A stretch of 64,000 bases of DNA from Prorocentrum cordatum (GCA_963575745.1 CAUYUJ010019281.1:538274-602273); one strand, 5' to 3'; positions 39,680-51,616 are shown, numbered from the stretch's first letter. Program-made: numbers and translations. Notes: generated by a model from the letters alone, not told the origin.

Positions 39680-40060
39680 AGGATAATTGATCGTTGTTGC
39701 CTCCTGATTGTCCCGCAGCCGTCTTTTGGTTGTCTCGTTGTTGTCCCGTGGTCGCCCCGTCTTTAGATAGATAGAAGGTGGTGCAGATAGATCGGTACAA
39801 AGAGCGGTACCTATCTTGATATGGAAACCGATGGGTAGTGGAACGGGGAAACCGTGAGTTTGGTAGATCGATTGAGGGTGAGATCGGTCGATACAAGGTG
39901 AAGTAGATAGATGTTCAGTGGTTGTCCCGTGGTTGCCCCGTATAGTTATCCTGTGGTGTTGTCCAGTGCTTGTCCCGGGGTTACCCCGCGGTCGGCGCGT
40001 GGTTGTGCGTCACTGTCTGGCGGTTGTCCCAATGGTTCTTCCATGATTGGCCCGGGTTTG
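39680..40060 (+). repeat. 11-bp minisatellite, GTTGTCCCGTG type, with a GATAGATC stretch
   Basis: 39690-39760 and 39915-40045 are 11-bp phased units related to 35890-36325; 39770-39905 is a GATAGA-rich interval. Confidence 0.75.
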
Positions 40061-40261
40061 CCCGATGTATACATCTGTATATATATATATATATATAAAT
40101 GTGTATGTAGACGTATATACTCGTGAGGTTGGCAGATCGTGAGATAGTGGGAGTCGTCGATCGTGACAGCGATCGAGTTTTTGGTTGAGGGATCGCCTGA
40201 CCGATGGTGGTTCACACGCACCTGCACACACACACACACACATCTATATATATATACACAC

Positions 40262-41454
40262 ACGTAGCACCCCGCAATTGCTGATAAGAGTGAGTGGGCG
40301 GGCGCGGGCGACGCGGGCGTCGAGCCGGCGGACCTCGTGGCCCTCACCTTCCCTGTCGATGGCGCCCTCCTCCTCCTCCTGCTCCTCCTCCTCTTCCTCG
40401 TCCGCGTCCTCGTCCTCATCGTCGTCGTCGTCGTCGTCCGCCTCCTCCTCCTCCACCTCCTCCTCCTCTTCATCCTTTTCCTCCTCCTCCTCCTCCTCTT
40501 CCATGCCCGCCGCAGGCGCCGATTTGCGTGCTCTGACAAGTTCAGCGCGGGGGGGTCGCTGGTGGGCCACCCGGAACGAATGCCGCAGGCGCCGAATTTT
40601 TGGCTTGTTCAGTGAACGTAGTTTGGGTCGCGGGTGGGTCGCGGGCTCTCCACCTCCACCTGGAAGGAACTCAAAAACAGCTCGCCGCAGGCGCCGAACA
40701 TTTTGATTTGTACACTGAACGCGGTTTGGGTCGCAGGTTCTCCACATGGAACTAATGCAAAGAAACCCGCCGCAGGCGCCGAAGTTCTGGGTTGTTCAGT
40801 GAACGTAGTTTGGGTTACGGGTGGGTCGCGGGCTCTCTTCCTCTCCCTGGAAGGAATTCAGAAACAGCCCGCCGCAGGCGCGGAGCATTTTTATGTGTAC
40901 ATTGAACGCGGTTTCGGTCGCGGGTGGGTCGCGACCACCTGGGACGAATGCAAAAGAAGCCCGCCGCAGGCGCCGAAAATTTTGGGTGGGTCGCGGGGTG
41001 GGTCGCGGGGGGTCGCGGGTGGGTCGCGGTGGGTCGCGGGTGGGTCGCGGGCGCGGTTTGGGTCGCGGGTGGGTCGCGAATGCAGAAGAAACCCGCCGCA
41101 GGCGCCGAAAATTTTGGGTGGGTCGCGGGGTGGGTCGCGGGTGAGTCGCGGGTGGGTCGCGGTGGGTCGCGGGTGGGTCCCAGGTGAGTCGCGGGTGGGT
41201 CGCGGGGTGGGTCGCGGGTAAGTCGCGGGTGGGTCGCGGGGTGGGTCGCGGGTGGGTCGCGGGTGGGTCGAGGGTGGGTCGCGGGGTGGGTCGGGGGTGG
41301 GTCGCGGGGCGGGTCGCGGGTGGGACGACGACAACAACAAACAACAAACAACAATAACAAACAACAACAAGAACCCGCATCGCGGAATTCCACTTCAGCC
41401 ACGCACCCAAATACAGTGAATGACCGTTCGGTTCAGCCCCCTCACTCCTGATAT
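40262..41454 (-). repeat. Long dispersed repeat, copy B (inverted partner of 27767-29114)
   Basis: Read on the minus strand it has the same start (AGTGAGGGGGCTGAACC), GCGACCCACCC minisatellite, TTCGGCGCCTGCGG units, (GGA)n segment and end (GCGGGGTGCTACGT) as copy A. TATATA runs flank both ends (40080-40262 and 41451-41474), suggesting insertion into a (TA)n site. Confidence 0.85.
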
Positions 41455-41479
41455 GTATATATATATATATATAGCATTC

Positions 41480-42170
41480 GCATCATCATTATCACCAGCA
41501 TCATCATAATCATCATCAGCAGCAGCAAACCCGATCCGACCCCAATCGTAAAACGAAAGCTGAATCCATGCCCCAACGGCCTCTTCCTGAAGGCTGGTCC
41601 TACAGGTAGCCATGGGGAGCAGAAGCGGGGGGAGGGCGAGGCGGAGGAGAAGGACGGAGGATGGGACAGGAGCAGGGGCAGGACCAAGGAGAAGCATGGA
41701 GAGCGAGGATGTACGAGAAGAGGTTCGTTGATTTAGTTTGGCGTCGCTCTTCGCCAGCTCTCACTTCCAGTCTCCTCCTTCCTTTTCCCCCTGTCTCCCC
41801 TCCCTTCTCCTCTCTCCTCCCCCTCCTCTTCCCTCCGTCTCCACTCTCGCCTCTGTCTCGTTCTCTCCGCCCTTCCCCCTCCTCCTCTCATCCCTCTCCC
41901 CCCATCGTGGTGCCTTCCATGTCACTCCTCCCGTTATTCTGCTCCTGCTGTTCCCATTTCCCCTTCCCCCCCATATCTGCCCCTTGCTTCATAGTCTCTC
42001 CTTCACGTCCCTCATCCAGCTGACTGTCTGCGGCAAGTCTCGCCACCGTTCCAGTCCAGCATTTCTGGCGGCGGCTGGTGGAGGGGGCACGGGAGGTTGT
42101 CGCTTGCGTCTTCTCGTGTCTCCAGGCTTGGGAGAGCCGTGATGAGGATGGTAAGAATTATGAAGATGGT
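41480..42170. other. No gene recognised
   Basis: CATCAT-rich start, then a C/T-rich low-complexity stretch (41760-42000). No supported coding region. Confidence 0.3.
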
Positions 42171-42174
42171 TTAT

Positions 42175-42351
42175 TTGGGTGATGTTGTTGATGATGATGC
42201 GGGTGAGGGTAATGATGAAGTTGGTGATGTTGATGATGATGATGATGATGACGATGCTGCTGATGTGGATGATGATACTGACGATGACGAGGGGGATGAT
42301 GCTGAGGATGATGAATATGATGATGATGCTTTTGATGATGCTGATGTTGAC

Positions 42352-42421
<70 letters not shown>

Positions 42422-42625
42422 GTGGTGATGGTGGTGATGGTGGTGATGGTGATGGTGATGATGGTGATGATGATGATGAGGGGGAGGAGGAGGAGGAGGA
42501 GGAGGAGGAGGAGGAGGAGGAGGAGGAGGGGGAGGAGGGGGAGGAGAGCGAGGATGAGGATGATGATGAGGAGGAGGAGGAGAAGGAGGAGGAGGAGGTG
42601 GAAGAGGAGGAGAATGAGGAACACC
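42175..42625 (+). repeat. (GAT)n - (GGA)n compound microsatellite
   Basis: About 300 bp of GAT/GAC triplets continue into GGA. The Asp/Glu-rich 223-codon frame is an artefact. Confidence 0.95.
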
Positions 42626-42654
42626 GTCACATACGTCACCTTTCGTCTTCACTA

Positions 42655-43170
42655 TTTGAGGAGCTATCGTGGAACTTGTTTGGGCTGCCCTGGGGCTATC
42701 GTCGGGGTTCCTTGGGGCCCTCTTGGGCCGTCTTGAGGCTCTCTTGGGCCGTCTTGGGGCCCTCTTGACCGTTTGGTGGCCGTCGTGGGGTCGTGTTGGC
42801 GTTGTGCTGGGCCGTTGGGCGGCCCTCTGAGGCCGTCTTTGGGTCCCGCGGGAGGCCCGCTCTGGCCGCGTGGGGGCCGCCTTGGATGCCTCTTGGGTCA
42901 TCGCGGGGTCTGCTGCGGCCATCTCGTGGCCCTCTCGGGGGCCTCCAGGGTCGTCGTGGGATCATCGTGGAGGCGTCTTGGGCCGCCTGGAGCTGACGGA
43001 ATTCCGCAACTGCGCGAATTCGAAAACCATTTGGCAATTACATTGAAGTCCACGCTTTTTGGCCTCCTTGGACCTTGCTGGAGGTTCTCTTGTAGCCCTG
43101 TTGGGGCCCGCACTGAGGCCATCTTGGGTCGTCTTCGAGGCATCATTGGACATCTCGGCATCATGGGCTG
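42655..43170 (+). repeat. 11-bp minisatellite, GGGCCGTCTTG type
   Basis: Units such as GGGGCCCTCTT, GGGCCGTCTTG and AGGCTCTCTTG; regular to about 42970, then sparse. Confidence 0.75.
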
Positions 43171-43349
43171 CATGAGTGCGCAGTCCTGGACATTCTGTTC
43201 GGGATCTTGAGTGATTCGGGCGCCATCAATTCGTAGCATACCCGCGGGCCCTTTGTTCGAGCTGCGTTGGAGGAAAAAGAGCCCCAATATACGCTTTCCC
43301 CACGCATCCGCGTAACTTCCGCCATGGTAGCGGTGAGCATGTTTCTGCG

Positions 43350-43870
43350 GTGGACTACGCGGATCAGATCCACGGGAAGAGTGAGGACGCGCGCTGCCCA
43401 TGGCAGCGGCGCCCAGAGAGCAGCTGGTTGATTGCAGAGGCGACATCACGCTGCCAGAGTTCAGTGGAAGAGACGAGGACAGGCCTAGCTGGTCCATCGC
43501 TCTTCGCGCTGATGGGCTGGGACGACCTCATCGATAACGTTGAGGCCCAGCCAGCGCTCGCGGTGGACAGCGCCAGCATGGGCGAGCGCACGGCAGCGAC
43601 GAGCAAGCTGCTGCGCGCCATGCTGATCACCAAGACCCAACGCAAGGCGCTGGCGATGGTTACGCTCGCAGGCAGGCACGAGGGTTTCGTTGTCTGGCGG
43701 GCGGTCAGGAACGAGTACGAGCCTGGGGTGGGCAACAGGTTCGCGGCCATGCTCAGCGGCCTGCTTAATTAAGCCCGGGCGGGGCGACCAGAAGCCGTTC
43801 GCTGGCAACGGCGCAGCCCTCTCATTGGCCACGTCTGAGCGTCTGCCAGGAGGGAGGCAGGGAGGAGGAG
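43350..43870 (+). pseudogene. Copia-like gag remnant
   Basis: The open frame 43350-43772 ends with RAMLITKTQRKALAMV, GFVVWRAVRNEYEPGVGNR and FAAMLSGLL. This resembles the gag block of Ty1/Copia elements in dinoflagellates (a hydrophobic helix, then G..AWR.L…Y.P….R…ML.GLL). A one-base shift at CTTAATTAAG (about 43765) would continue with KPGRGDQKPFAGN, which extends the similarity. No protease, integrase or RT follows, so it is an isolated fragment. The assignment rests on pattern recognition only. Confidence 0.35.
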
Positions 43871-44244
43871 GATCAGGGAGGGAGGCGAGGAGGGGGAGGG
43901 AGGATGGGGAGGAGGGGAAGAGGGAAGGACACAGGGAGGGAGGCGGGGGACAAACAGAGAACCAGCACTCCTGCTTGCTACCTTTTGGGGTTGAGGATAC
44001 GCTCGATTGTTTTTGTCAATGTGTTTTCGGTCCTGCGCAGTCTCTATCGATCGATTGATTGGCTGGGTTCGGATCTCTTCTTGTTCCCCGTCATTCTCCT
44101 CCGCCCCTCCTTCGGGACTTCCTTTAGATCATCGCTGACCTCTTCGGTGTGCTCTCGCCTTCTCTGTGTTCTGGTTGTTCCCCGCATCCAAAATTGGGTT
44201 TTTGTTTTCTCGGGACACCCCGCGCAGGAACAGGAACCCACCAT

Positions 44245-44475
44245 CACCATCATCACTCATTCCTCATTCACTCACTCATTCATCATCCCTCACTCACTAG
44301 CTCACTCACTCACTCACTCACTCACTCACGCACTCACTCACTGATTCATCAGCACTCACTCATTCACACGCTCATGAACTCACATATGATGATGATGGGT
44401 GTGCGCGTGAGAGAGTGTGATGATCATCATCATCACCAGTCAGTCAGTCAGTCACTCACTCACTCACTCACTCGC
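44245..44475 (+). repeat. (CTCA)n tetranucleotide array
   Basis: CACT/CTCA tetramers in two blocks separated by a CATATGATGATGATGGG segment. Confidence 0.9.
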
Positions 44476-44489
44476 CTTGGGCCTCGTCT

Positions 44490-44942
44490 GTGAGTGAAGT
44501 GCGAGGAAGTCTCAAGCGGGAACCCCCTCACTATGGGGCCCGCGGATCATGTTACTAATCCGAGCGGGTCATCCAATTCGTGTAACTGCCGCCACTTTTG
44601 GGTTTTCGCGCTGCCAGAACGCCATTCCCAAACCACATCTGTGAGTGAATTGCGAGGAAGTCTTAAGCGGGAGCCCCCTCCCTATGGGGCCCGCGGATCA
44701 TGTTACTAATCCGAGCGGGTCATCCAATTCCTGTAGCCGTCGCCACTTTTGGGCTCTCGCGCTGCCAGAACGCCACTCCCAAGCCACATTTGTGAGTGAA
44801 TTGCGAGGAAGTATGAAGCGGGAGCCCCCTCCCCATGGGGCCTGCGGATCACGTTACTAATCCAAGCGGGTCATCCAATTCTTGTAACTGTCGTCACTTT
44901 TGGGCTCTCGCGCTGTCAGAACGCCATTCCCAGGCCACATTT
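44490..44942 (+). repeat. 151-bp tandem repeat, three copies
   Basis: GTGAGTGAA starts at 44490, 44641 and 44792, exactly 151 bp apart. Each copy ends in CCAGAACGCCA(T/C)TCCCA. Confidence 0.95.
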
Positions 44943-45110
44943 TGAATGCCCGGAGCCAACTGTAGGCCACTTCGTGTCCTTCGTGCTCCCAAAACACACT
45001 CCCGGGCCACATTTTGAATGCCCGGAGCCAAGTGTAGGCCACTTTGTGTTCTTCGTGTTCCCAGAAAACAATTCCCGGGCCACTTTCTGAATGTCCGGAG
45101 CCAAAACAGG
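44930..45110 (-). repeat. 73-bp repeat family, three diverged copies
   Basis: GGCCACATTTTGAATGCCCGG recurs three times; same family and strand as 32165-32575. The last 151-bp unit runs into it. Confidence 0.85.
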
Positions 45111-45324
45111 AGGGCGAGGTCGGGGGCAACGTAGGGAGCGGGGGGATGGCCCGCGCCAGGGCGAGAAGAAATATACGCAGAAGACACAGCCAGGACGCCT
45201 CACCAACCACGAGGACGACGGTGAGGTTTTTTTTTTCCAGATTCGCCCAGAGGATTCTCATGTGGGGTCCTTCCGTCGGAGTAATTCCCCACATCCTGAG
45301 TGGGTTTTTTGTTTTCCCAAAACA

Positions 45325-45495
45325 TCCTCTCCTCCTCCTCCTCCTCCTCCTCCTCCTCCTCCTCCTCCTCCTCCTCCTCCCGCTTCCTCCACCATCCCAT
45401 ACTGTATCATACCATACCAATACCATGCCACTCCATACCATACCTTACCATACCATACCATGCATCCACCATCCCATACCATACCATGCCTTTCC
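45325..45495 (+). repeat. (CTC)n then (CCATA)n microsatellites
   Basis: 45325-45382 is CTC; 45400-45490 is CATAC pentamers with slips. Confidence 0.9.
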
Positions 45496-45502
45496 TCACA
45501 CC

Positions 45503-47660
45503 ATGTTATTTATCAGGTTTCGTGCCCCTCCCACCCCTCCAGGGAGGCCCCGCCTGAGCGAGCAGGGTATTCGCACACCATGTTATTTATCAGGTTTCGC
45601 GCCCCTCCCACCCCTCCAGGGAGGCCCCGCCTGAGCGAGCAGGGTATTCGCACACCATGTTATTTATCAGGTTTCGTGCCCCTCCCACCCCTCCAGGGAG
45701 GCCCCGCCTGAGCGAGCAGGGCATTCGCACACCATGTTATTTATCAGGTTTCGTGCCCCTCCCACCCCTCCAGGGAGGCCCCGCCTGAGCGAGCAGGGTA
45801 TTCGCACACCATGTATTTATCAGGTTTCGTGCCCCTCCCACCCCTCCAGGGAGGCCCCGCCTGAGCGAGCAGGGTATTCGCACACCATGTATTTATCCGT
45901 GCCCCTCCCACCCCTCCAGGGAGGACCCGCCTGAGCGGGCAGGGTATTCGCACACCATGTTATTTATCAGGTTTCGTGCCCCTCCCACCCCTCCAGGGGG
46001 CCCCGCCTGAGCGAGCAGGGTATTCGCACACCATGTTATTTATCAGGTTTCGTGCCCCTCCCACCCCTCCAGGGAGGCCCCGCCTGAGCGAGCAGGGTAT
46101 TCGCACACCATGTTATTTATCAGGTTTCGTGCCCCTCCCACCCCTCCAGGGAGGCCCCGCCTGAGCGAGCAGGGTATTCGCACACCATGTTATTTATCAG
46201 GTTTCGTGCCCCTCCCACCCCTCCAGGGAGGCCCCGCCTGAGCGAGCAGGGTATTCGCACACCATGATATTTATCAGGTTTCGTGCCCCTCCCACCCCTC
46301 CAGGGAGGCCCCGCCTGAGCGAGCAGGGTATTCGCACACCATGCTATTTATCAGGTTTCGTGCCCCTCCCACCCCTCCAGGGAGGCCCCGCCTGAGCGAG
46401 CAGGGTATTCGCACACCATGTTATTTATCAGGTATTCCTGCCCATCCCACCCCTCCAGGGAGGCCCCGCCTGAGCGAGCAGGGTATGTTATTTATAAGGT
46501 TTCGTGCCTCTCCCACCCCTCCAGGGAGGCCCAGCCTGAGCAGCAGGGTATTCGCACACCATGTTATTTATCAGGTTTCGTGCCCCTCCCACCCCTCCAG
46601 GGAGGCCCCGCCTGAGCGAGCAGGGTATTCGCACACCATGTTATTTATATGGTTTCGTGCCCCTCCCACCCCTCCAGGGAGGCCCCACCAGAGCGGGCAG
46701 GGTATTCGCACACCATATTATTTATCAGGTTTCGTGCCCCTCCACCCCTCCAGGGAGGCCCCGCCAGAGCGGGCAGGGTATCCGCACACCATGTTATTTA
46801 TAAGGTTTCGTGCCCCTCCCACCCCATCCAGGGAGGCCCCGCCTGAGCGAGCAGGGCATTCGCACACCATGATATTTATCAGGTTTCCTGCCCCACCCAT
46901 CCCTCCAGGGAGGCCCCGCCTGAGCGAGCAGGGTATTCGCACACCATGCTATTTATCAGGTTTCGTGCCCCTCCCACCCCTCCAGGGAGGCCCCACCAGA
47001 GCGGGAAGGGTGTTCGCACACCATGATCAGGTATCGGCCCATATTCCGTGGGGAGCCCCTGATTTGTTATTTATCAGCGTGCCCCTCCCACCCCTCCAGG
47101 GAGGCCCCACCAGAGCGGGCAGGGTATTCGCACACCATGTTATTTATCAGGTTTCGTGCCCCTCCCACCCCTCCAGGGAGGCCCCACCAGAGCGGGCAGG
47201 GTATTCGCACACCATGTTATTTATCAGGTTTCGTGCCCCTCCCACCCCTCCAGGGAGGCCCCACCAGAGCGGGCAGGGTATTCGCACACCATGTTATTTA
47301 TCAGGTTTCGTGCCCCTCCCACCCCTCCAGGGAGGCCCCGCCAGAGCGGGCAGGGTATTCGCACACCATATGATTTATCAGGTTTCGTGCCCCTCCCACC
47401 CCTCCAGGGAGGCCCCACCAGAGCGGGCAGGGCATTCGCACACCATATTATTTATCAGGTTTCGTGCCCCTCCCGCCACTCCAGGGAGGCCCCACCAGAG
47501 CGGGCAGGGTATCCGCACACCATATTTTATTATCAGGTTTCGTGCCCCTCCCACCCCTCCAGGGAGGCCCCACCAGAGCGGGCAGGGTATTCGCACACCT
47601 TATTATTCATCAGGTTTCGTGCCCCTCCCACCCCTCCAGGGAGGCCCCACCAGAGCGCAG
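45503..47660 (+). repeat. 77-bp satellite, about 28 copies, two subfamilies
   Basis: ATGTTATTTATCAGG starts at 45503, 45580 and 45657, exactly 77 bp apart. Early units carry CGCCTGAGCGAGCAGGG; from about 46680 most carry CACCAGAGCGGGCAGGG. An unrelated insertion of about 50 bp lies near 47030-47070. The 447-codon frame (46341-47684) is satellite. Confidence 0.95.
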
Positions 47661-47911
47661 ACAAGAAGCAATGGAACCCCGTAACATCTTTATGTGGGGA
47701 ACTCCGTTAGCATAATTTGTTCTGTCACGTTGCCAGCGACCCAGTGACTAGATCCTGCGCCCCGCCCAGTGCAGCTGGTTGCATGACGGTCAAATTTCCC
47801 CCTGCGGTGGCGGTCTGCGGGGGCGCAGTGTAGCTGGCAGCCCGCAGAGAAGTCCCAGTGCGGAGCGCTCGCCAGCTGGGGGGCATCAGCTGCGGCCGGG
47901 AACTGTTGGAT

Positions 47912-48089
47912 AGCGTGTCGCTCCGGCGGTTCTGGCCCACCCCGCTTCGGCGCGACATGCTATCCACTTCCGGGGCCCCAGGCGCCCACGTGCCGAGCTG
48001 TTCCCAGCCTCCCGCCCCGCGGAGCGGAGCGACACGCTGTCCGCTTGCAAGGCACAGCGTGTCGCCGGAGCCGCTGTGGCGACACGCTG
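47912..48089. other. Cluster of inverted repeats built on AGCGTGTCGC
   Basis: AGCGTGTCGCTCCG (47912-47925) is perfectly inverted at 48025-48038. CAGCGTGTCGCC (48055-48066) is perfectly inverted at 48078-48089 with an 11-nt loop. Confidence 0.8.
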
Positions 48090-49516
48090 AGCACAAGTTC
48101 CCGACCGTATACCCCGACACCAGCTCTGACCATGCCCACCCTGGGCCAGCGACGGGCCTGTCCAGGATGGGCGTCGGCGTACAAGCGGCGCCCTCCCAGC
48201 GACACCAACGACCGATGGGGCACCTGAGCTCGTAAAGATGGAGCGGAAAGGCGCTGGAGAGGCGGCGCCCGACTCCTCAACACACATCGCGCTTGGACCT
48301 TTTCATCTGCGCGAGTGGACTGCACGCCATCAATACCCTACTCATCGTCGTTGTCCTCCTCCTCCTCCTCCCTTATCCATCCATCCTCCTTGACGCGTGC
48401 CCTCGTCACCGAGTGTTCTACCCACGGATCCTGCGGCTCTCTGCCAGTGTACAAGGGCAAGGGAAGTTGGCGCATCTTGAGGGTGAGGGAGGCCGAGTAC
48501 GCCTTTCCGAAGCGTGCAGGGCGCCCCTTTCCAACATCTGGTCAGCATATGTCTCTCTCTAGAGACTCGCTCTATGTCTCCATGTCTTTCTTGTTTTGTT
48601 CTTTCCTTTTCTCTTTCTCTCCGTCGTTTTATCTTTCCCTCTCTCTGTCTCCATCCCGCTCTCCGCACCCTACTCGCTCGCATCATTCATTCCCCCTCGC
48701 CAAATTGCGCTAGCTCTTCTCCTCCCCCTTGGATGCCTCTAGGTAGCGCCCAGCGGTTCAGTGCCCTCTGGGAATGTCTGTTGGAGCTGCTGATGATGAG
48801 ACCATGCAGGGGTGAGCAGTGCCAGCGAGACGCGAGTGCTGCTCACGATCGATCACTTGCCGTTGACTTGAAACCATGGCTGGGGCCATGATGTACCTCC
48901 CAGGTATCCTGCCCCCCCCCCGATTTTTGAACGACGTGGACCCCAGAGCTCTGGACCACTTCCACGGGACCATATCTTCATCCCGAGCCGTTTTTGTTGA
49001 CGGCCTTGGGGCTCACCGAGGGCCCCCCGAGGGCAGGAACTGCGAAACACACATTCCCGTCGTGATCTCAACACGGCAAGCTCTAGGCTGGTCGACTCTC
49101 GGGTCATAGCTCGGCCCTCCGGCGGCCGTTCGACACGACCCAGACACCCCTTGTTCGCTCTCGGCGAGGCGGGGCTGCTGGAGCGCATCCCGAGGTGCGA
49201 GGCGGAGTTTGATCCACCTTCACCGCCTGGGAACAGACGTCCTCGTCACAGCATTCCTGCCAATCGGGCTTACTGCTGGGCGTCATCCGGGCTGCTCTGG
49301 CTAAATGGGCTTCCCCGATCGGCCTCAGCATTACCACTTTGGATTCTACCCCTATCCCTATGTTTGGCATCACCTCACCTCGACGCCGACCTTGAGGATC
49401 CTGAGGGCCCATCCCCAAGATTGCCAATCGCGCTTGGCTTGCCCATCCTGGGGGCAGGGATAAGTTCCGGTCTGGTTACAGTAGCCTCCAATCGGCGGCA
49501 CCGCAACGGGTACTCG
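48090..49516. other. No gene recognised
   Basis: Unique-looking sequence with CT-rich parts (48560-48720). ORFs on both strands lack recognisable features. Confidence 0.3.
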
Positions 49517-49637
49517 CTAACGGGTACTTTGGAGATGTGCCGAAAGTTGCCGCTTTAGGGCCTCTTTCTGGCATTGCAGCGCTGCCCGCATCGGGGAGGG
49601 TTGGGTTCGCCGGGCCACTGGCCAAAGTACCCGTTAG
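49517..49637. mobile_element. 121-bp segment with perfect 16-bp terminal inverted repeats
   Basis: CTAACGGGTACTTTGG at 49517-49532 is exactly inverted at 49622-49637. No clear target-site duplication was seen. It could be a MITE or introner-like insert, or a structured RNA. Confidence 0.45.
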
Positions 49638-49869
49638 TGGAGCCCCCATGAGAGGGGCGCTGATCCAACCGCTCCCACGAGCCCCCCCCCTCCCAGGCCC
49701 GTCCGCCGCCGCGCCCGCGCGCGCGTCTGAGGCGTGCTGATGCCGCCGCCCGCCTGCTCCGCCGCGGGCGGCGCCGCCTCCCCGGGGCCGCCGCCGGCGG
49801 CGACGGCCGTCGAGGCCGGGGCGCCTCGCCGGTGGTCGGCCGCCGTCCTCGGATCGGGGGCTTTGAGAC

Positions 49870-50595
49870 GGGGGTCAATGCAGACGGGGGTCAGCCAGGG
49901 CGCCGGATCCTGCAGGATCATGCGAAGGCCCCCTCTGGCTGACCCGGGTCAGGGAGCCGCTCGTGGCCGCGAGGCGGCCACACATATTGGCTGACCCAGG
50001 TTTGCGAAGACCTGCGTTGCAGTTTTTGTGTTCCTGCACTGCAGTTTTTGGTTTCCTGCCGACCCGGGTTTGGATCGACCCGGGTCAGGAGATCCCCGGT
50101 CGGGAGGCTCTCGGCAGCGGCCGAGTTGTGAGAGACGGGGGGTCCACAAGCCAGACAAGCCAGAGCGCCGGAGCTTGCAGGATCCCGCAGGCCCAGACAG
50201 GACCTCGTCGAACAAAAAAAAATACCAGGGCGGGAGGTTTCTTGGGCTAGCTTCGGGCCCGGGGGACCCTCGCTGGGCCGCGGGGCCGTCAGAGGACGAA
50301 TCTGGACGAAGAAACGGTCCCGGGGTTCCCTCCCTCCCTCCCTCCCTCCCTCCCTCCCTCCCTCCTCCTCCTCCTCCTCCTCCTCCTCCTCCTCCTCCTC
50401 CTCCTCCTCCTCTTCGTCCTCCTCCTCCTCCTCCTCGTCCTCCTCCTCCTCCTCCTCCTCCTCCTCCTCCTCCTCCTCATCCGTAAGGGTCGGGGCTTCC
50501 AGGGGCGCCGTGCTGAAAAAGTCAGAGCGCCGCATGTTTGGGGAGCCAGGTGTGCATTCGCCCGGGCTTGCGCGCAGGATCCTGCAGGATCCCGC
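49870..50595. other. Recurrent perfect palindromes
   Basis: GATCCTGCAGGATC (49906-49919), CTGACCCGGGTCAG (49939-49952), GACCCGGGTC (50077-50086) and GGATCCTGCAGGATCC (50577-50592) are all self-complementary and embedded in recurring TCAGCC/GGGTCAGG sequence. Confidence 0.7.
50327..50480 (+). repeat. (CCCT)n then (CTC)n microsatellite
   Basis: TCCC tetramers for about 40 bp, then CTC triplets with CGT interruptions. Confidence 0.95.
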
Positions 50596-51034
50596 GAAGC
50601 CTGGCTGGCCCCGGTCTGCATCGGCCCGGGTCAGGGCGTCCCCGAAGAGGGGGAAGGGGTAGAAGTATACCCAGATCTCCGTGGGGGTGGCTTTGTTCGG
50701 TGCGGTTTTTTTCTTGTCTGCGATGCGGCCTCGGAGGCCAGGGCGCCAAATGACCCCAGGGGAAGCGGTCGGGACTTCTGGGGCCGGGGATTGAGAGAAT
50801 CGCATCGGTGGGTGTCAGGATAGCCCGCTGCCAGCGTGCTCGTCCCTCGTCGCCACGGCTGTTTTCGCCTCGTCAGAGCGCACCCTGGGAGAGGAGTGGT
50901 ATCAGTCTATTCTGCCCCCCCCTCTATTCAGGACAAGTCTCGCCTCGTTCTGGAATCCGCATCGCCGCGTTTCCCCTTGCTGTCCTCCTCGTTCCCTCCC
51001 TCCCCCCCTCGCTCTCCTCCTCCCCAACCTGCCA

Positions 51035-51520
51035 GCTTCACCTAGGACCCCAGGTGGGTGCGTCCACATGGCGCCACCAGCGTCACCGCACCCAATCCGC
51101 CCTACCACTCACACGGCCCCAGCGGGTGGGTCCGCACGGCGGCAAAGCGCTGAATTCGTCGTACCGCTCCCATGTCTCGTGCCCGGAAGGGAGCTCAATC
51201 TACGGTCCTAGTGATTGCGTCTGCTTGGCGGCACCATGCCCATCTCAGCTAACCTCTCACACGTTGCGTACCACATGGGGAGCTCCACCTACTACGGCCT
51301 CAGCGCTTACGTCCGCAAAGCAGAACCGCGCCCATCTCGGCACACCCCTTAGACGTCTCGTGCCCCACAGGGAGTTCCACCTACCCAGCGAGGGCGTTCC
51401 CATGGCGTCGCCCTGCCCACTTCGGCACACCCCGTCACGCTGATCGTGCCCCTGGCCCTACTAGGGAGCTCCATACACGGCCTCAGCCAGGGCGTTCACA
51501 CTAGCTCGCCCCGCCCTGGT
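51035..51520 (+). repeat. Satellite array 4, diverged
   Basis: AGGGAGCTC, GGCCTCAGCG, TCGGCACACCCC and CGTGCCCC blocks recur at roughly 85-90 bp; same family as arrays 1-3. Confidence 0.6.
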
Positions 51521-51616
51521 CGGCCACCTACGGCCAGTGAGGGCGTTTGCGTTGCGTCGCCTCCCCTTTTCTGGCACACCTCTCACGCGCGTCGTGCCCC
51601 ACGAGAATCTAGGCCG

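Noticed and set aside
42097-42768. Asp/Glu-rich acidic protein
   Set aside because: (GAT)n and (GGA)n microsatellite translated.
45503-47660. CRISPR array
   Set aside because: Units are directly contiguous with no unique spacers, and the context is eukaryotic.
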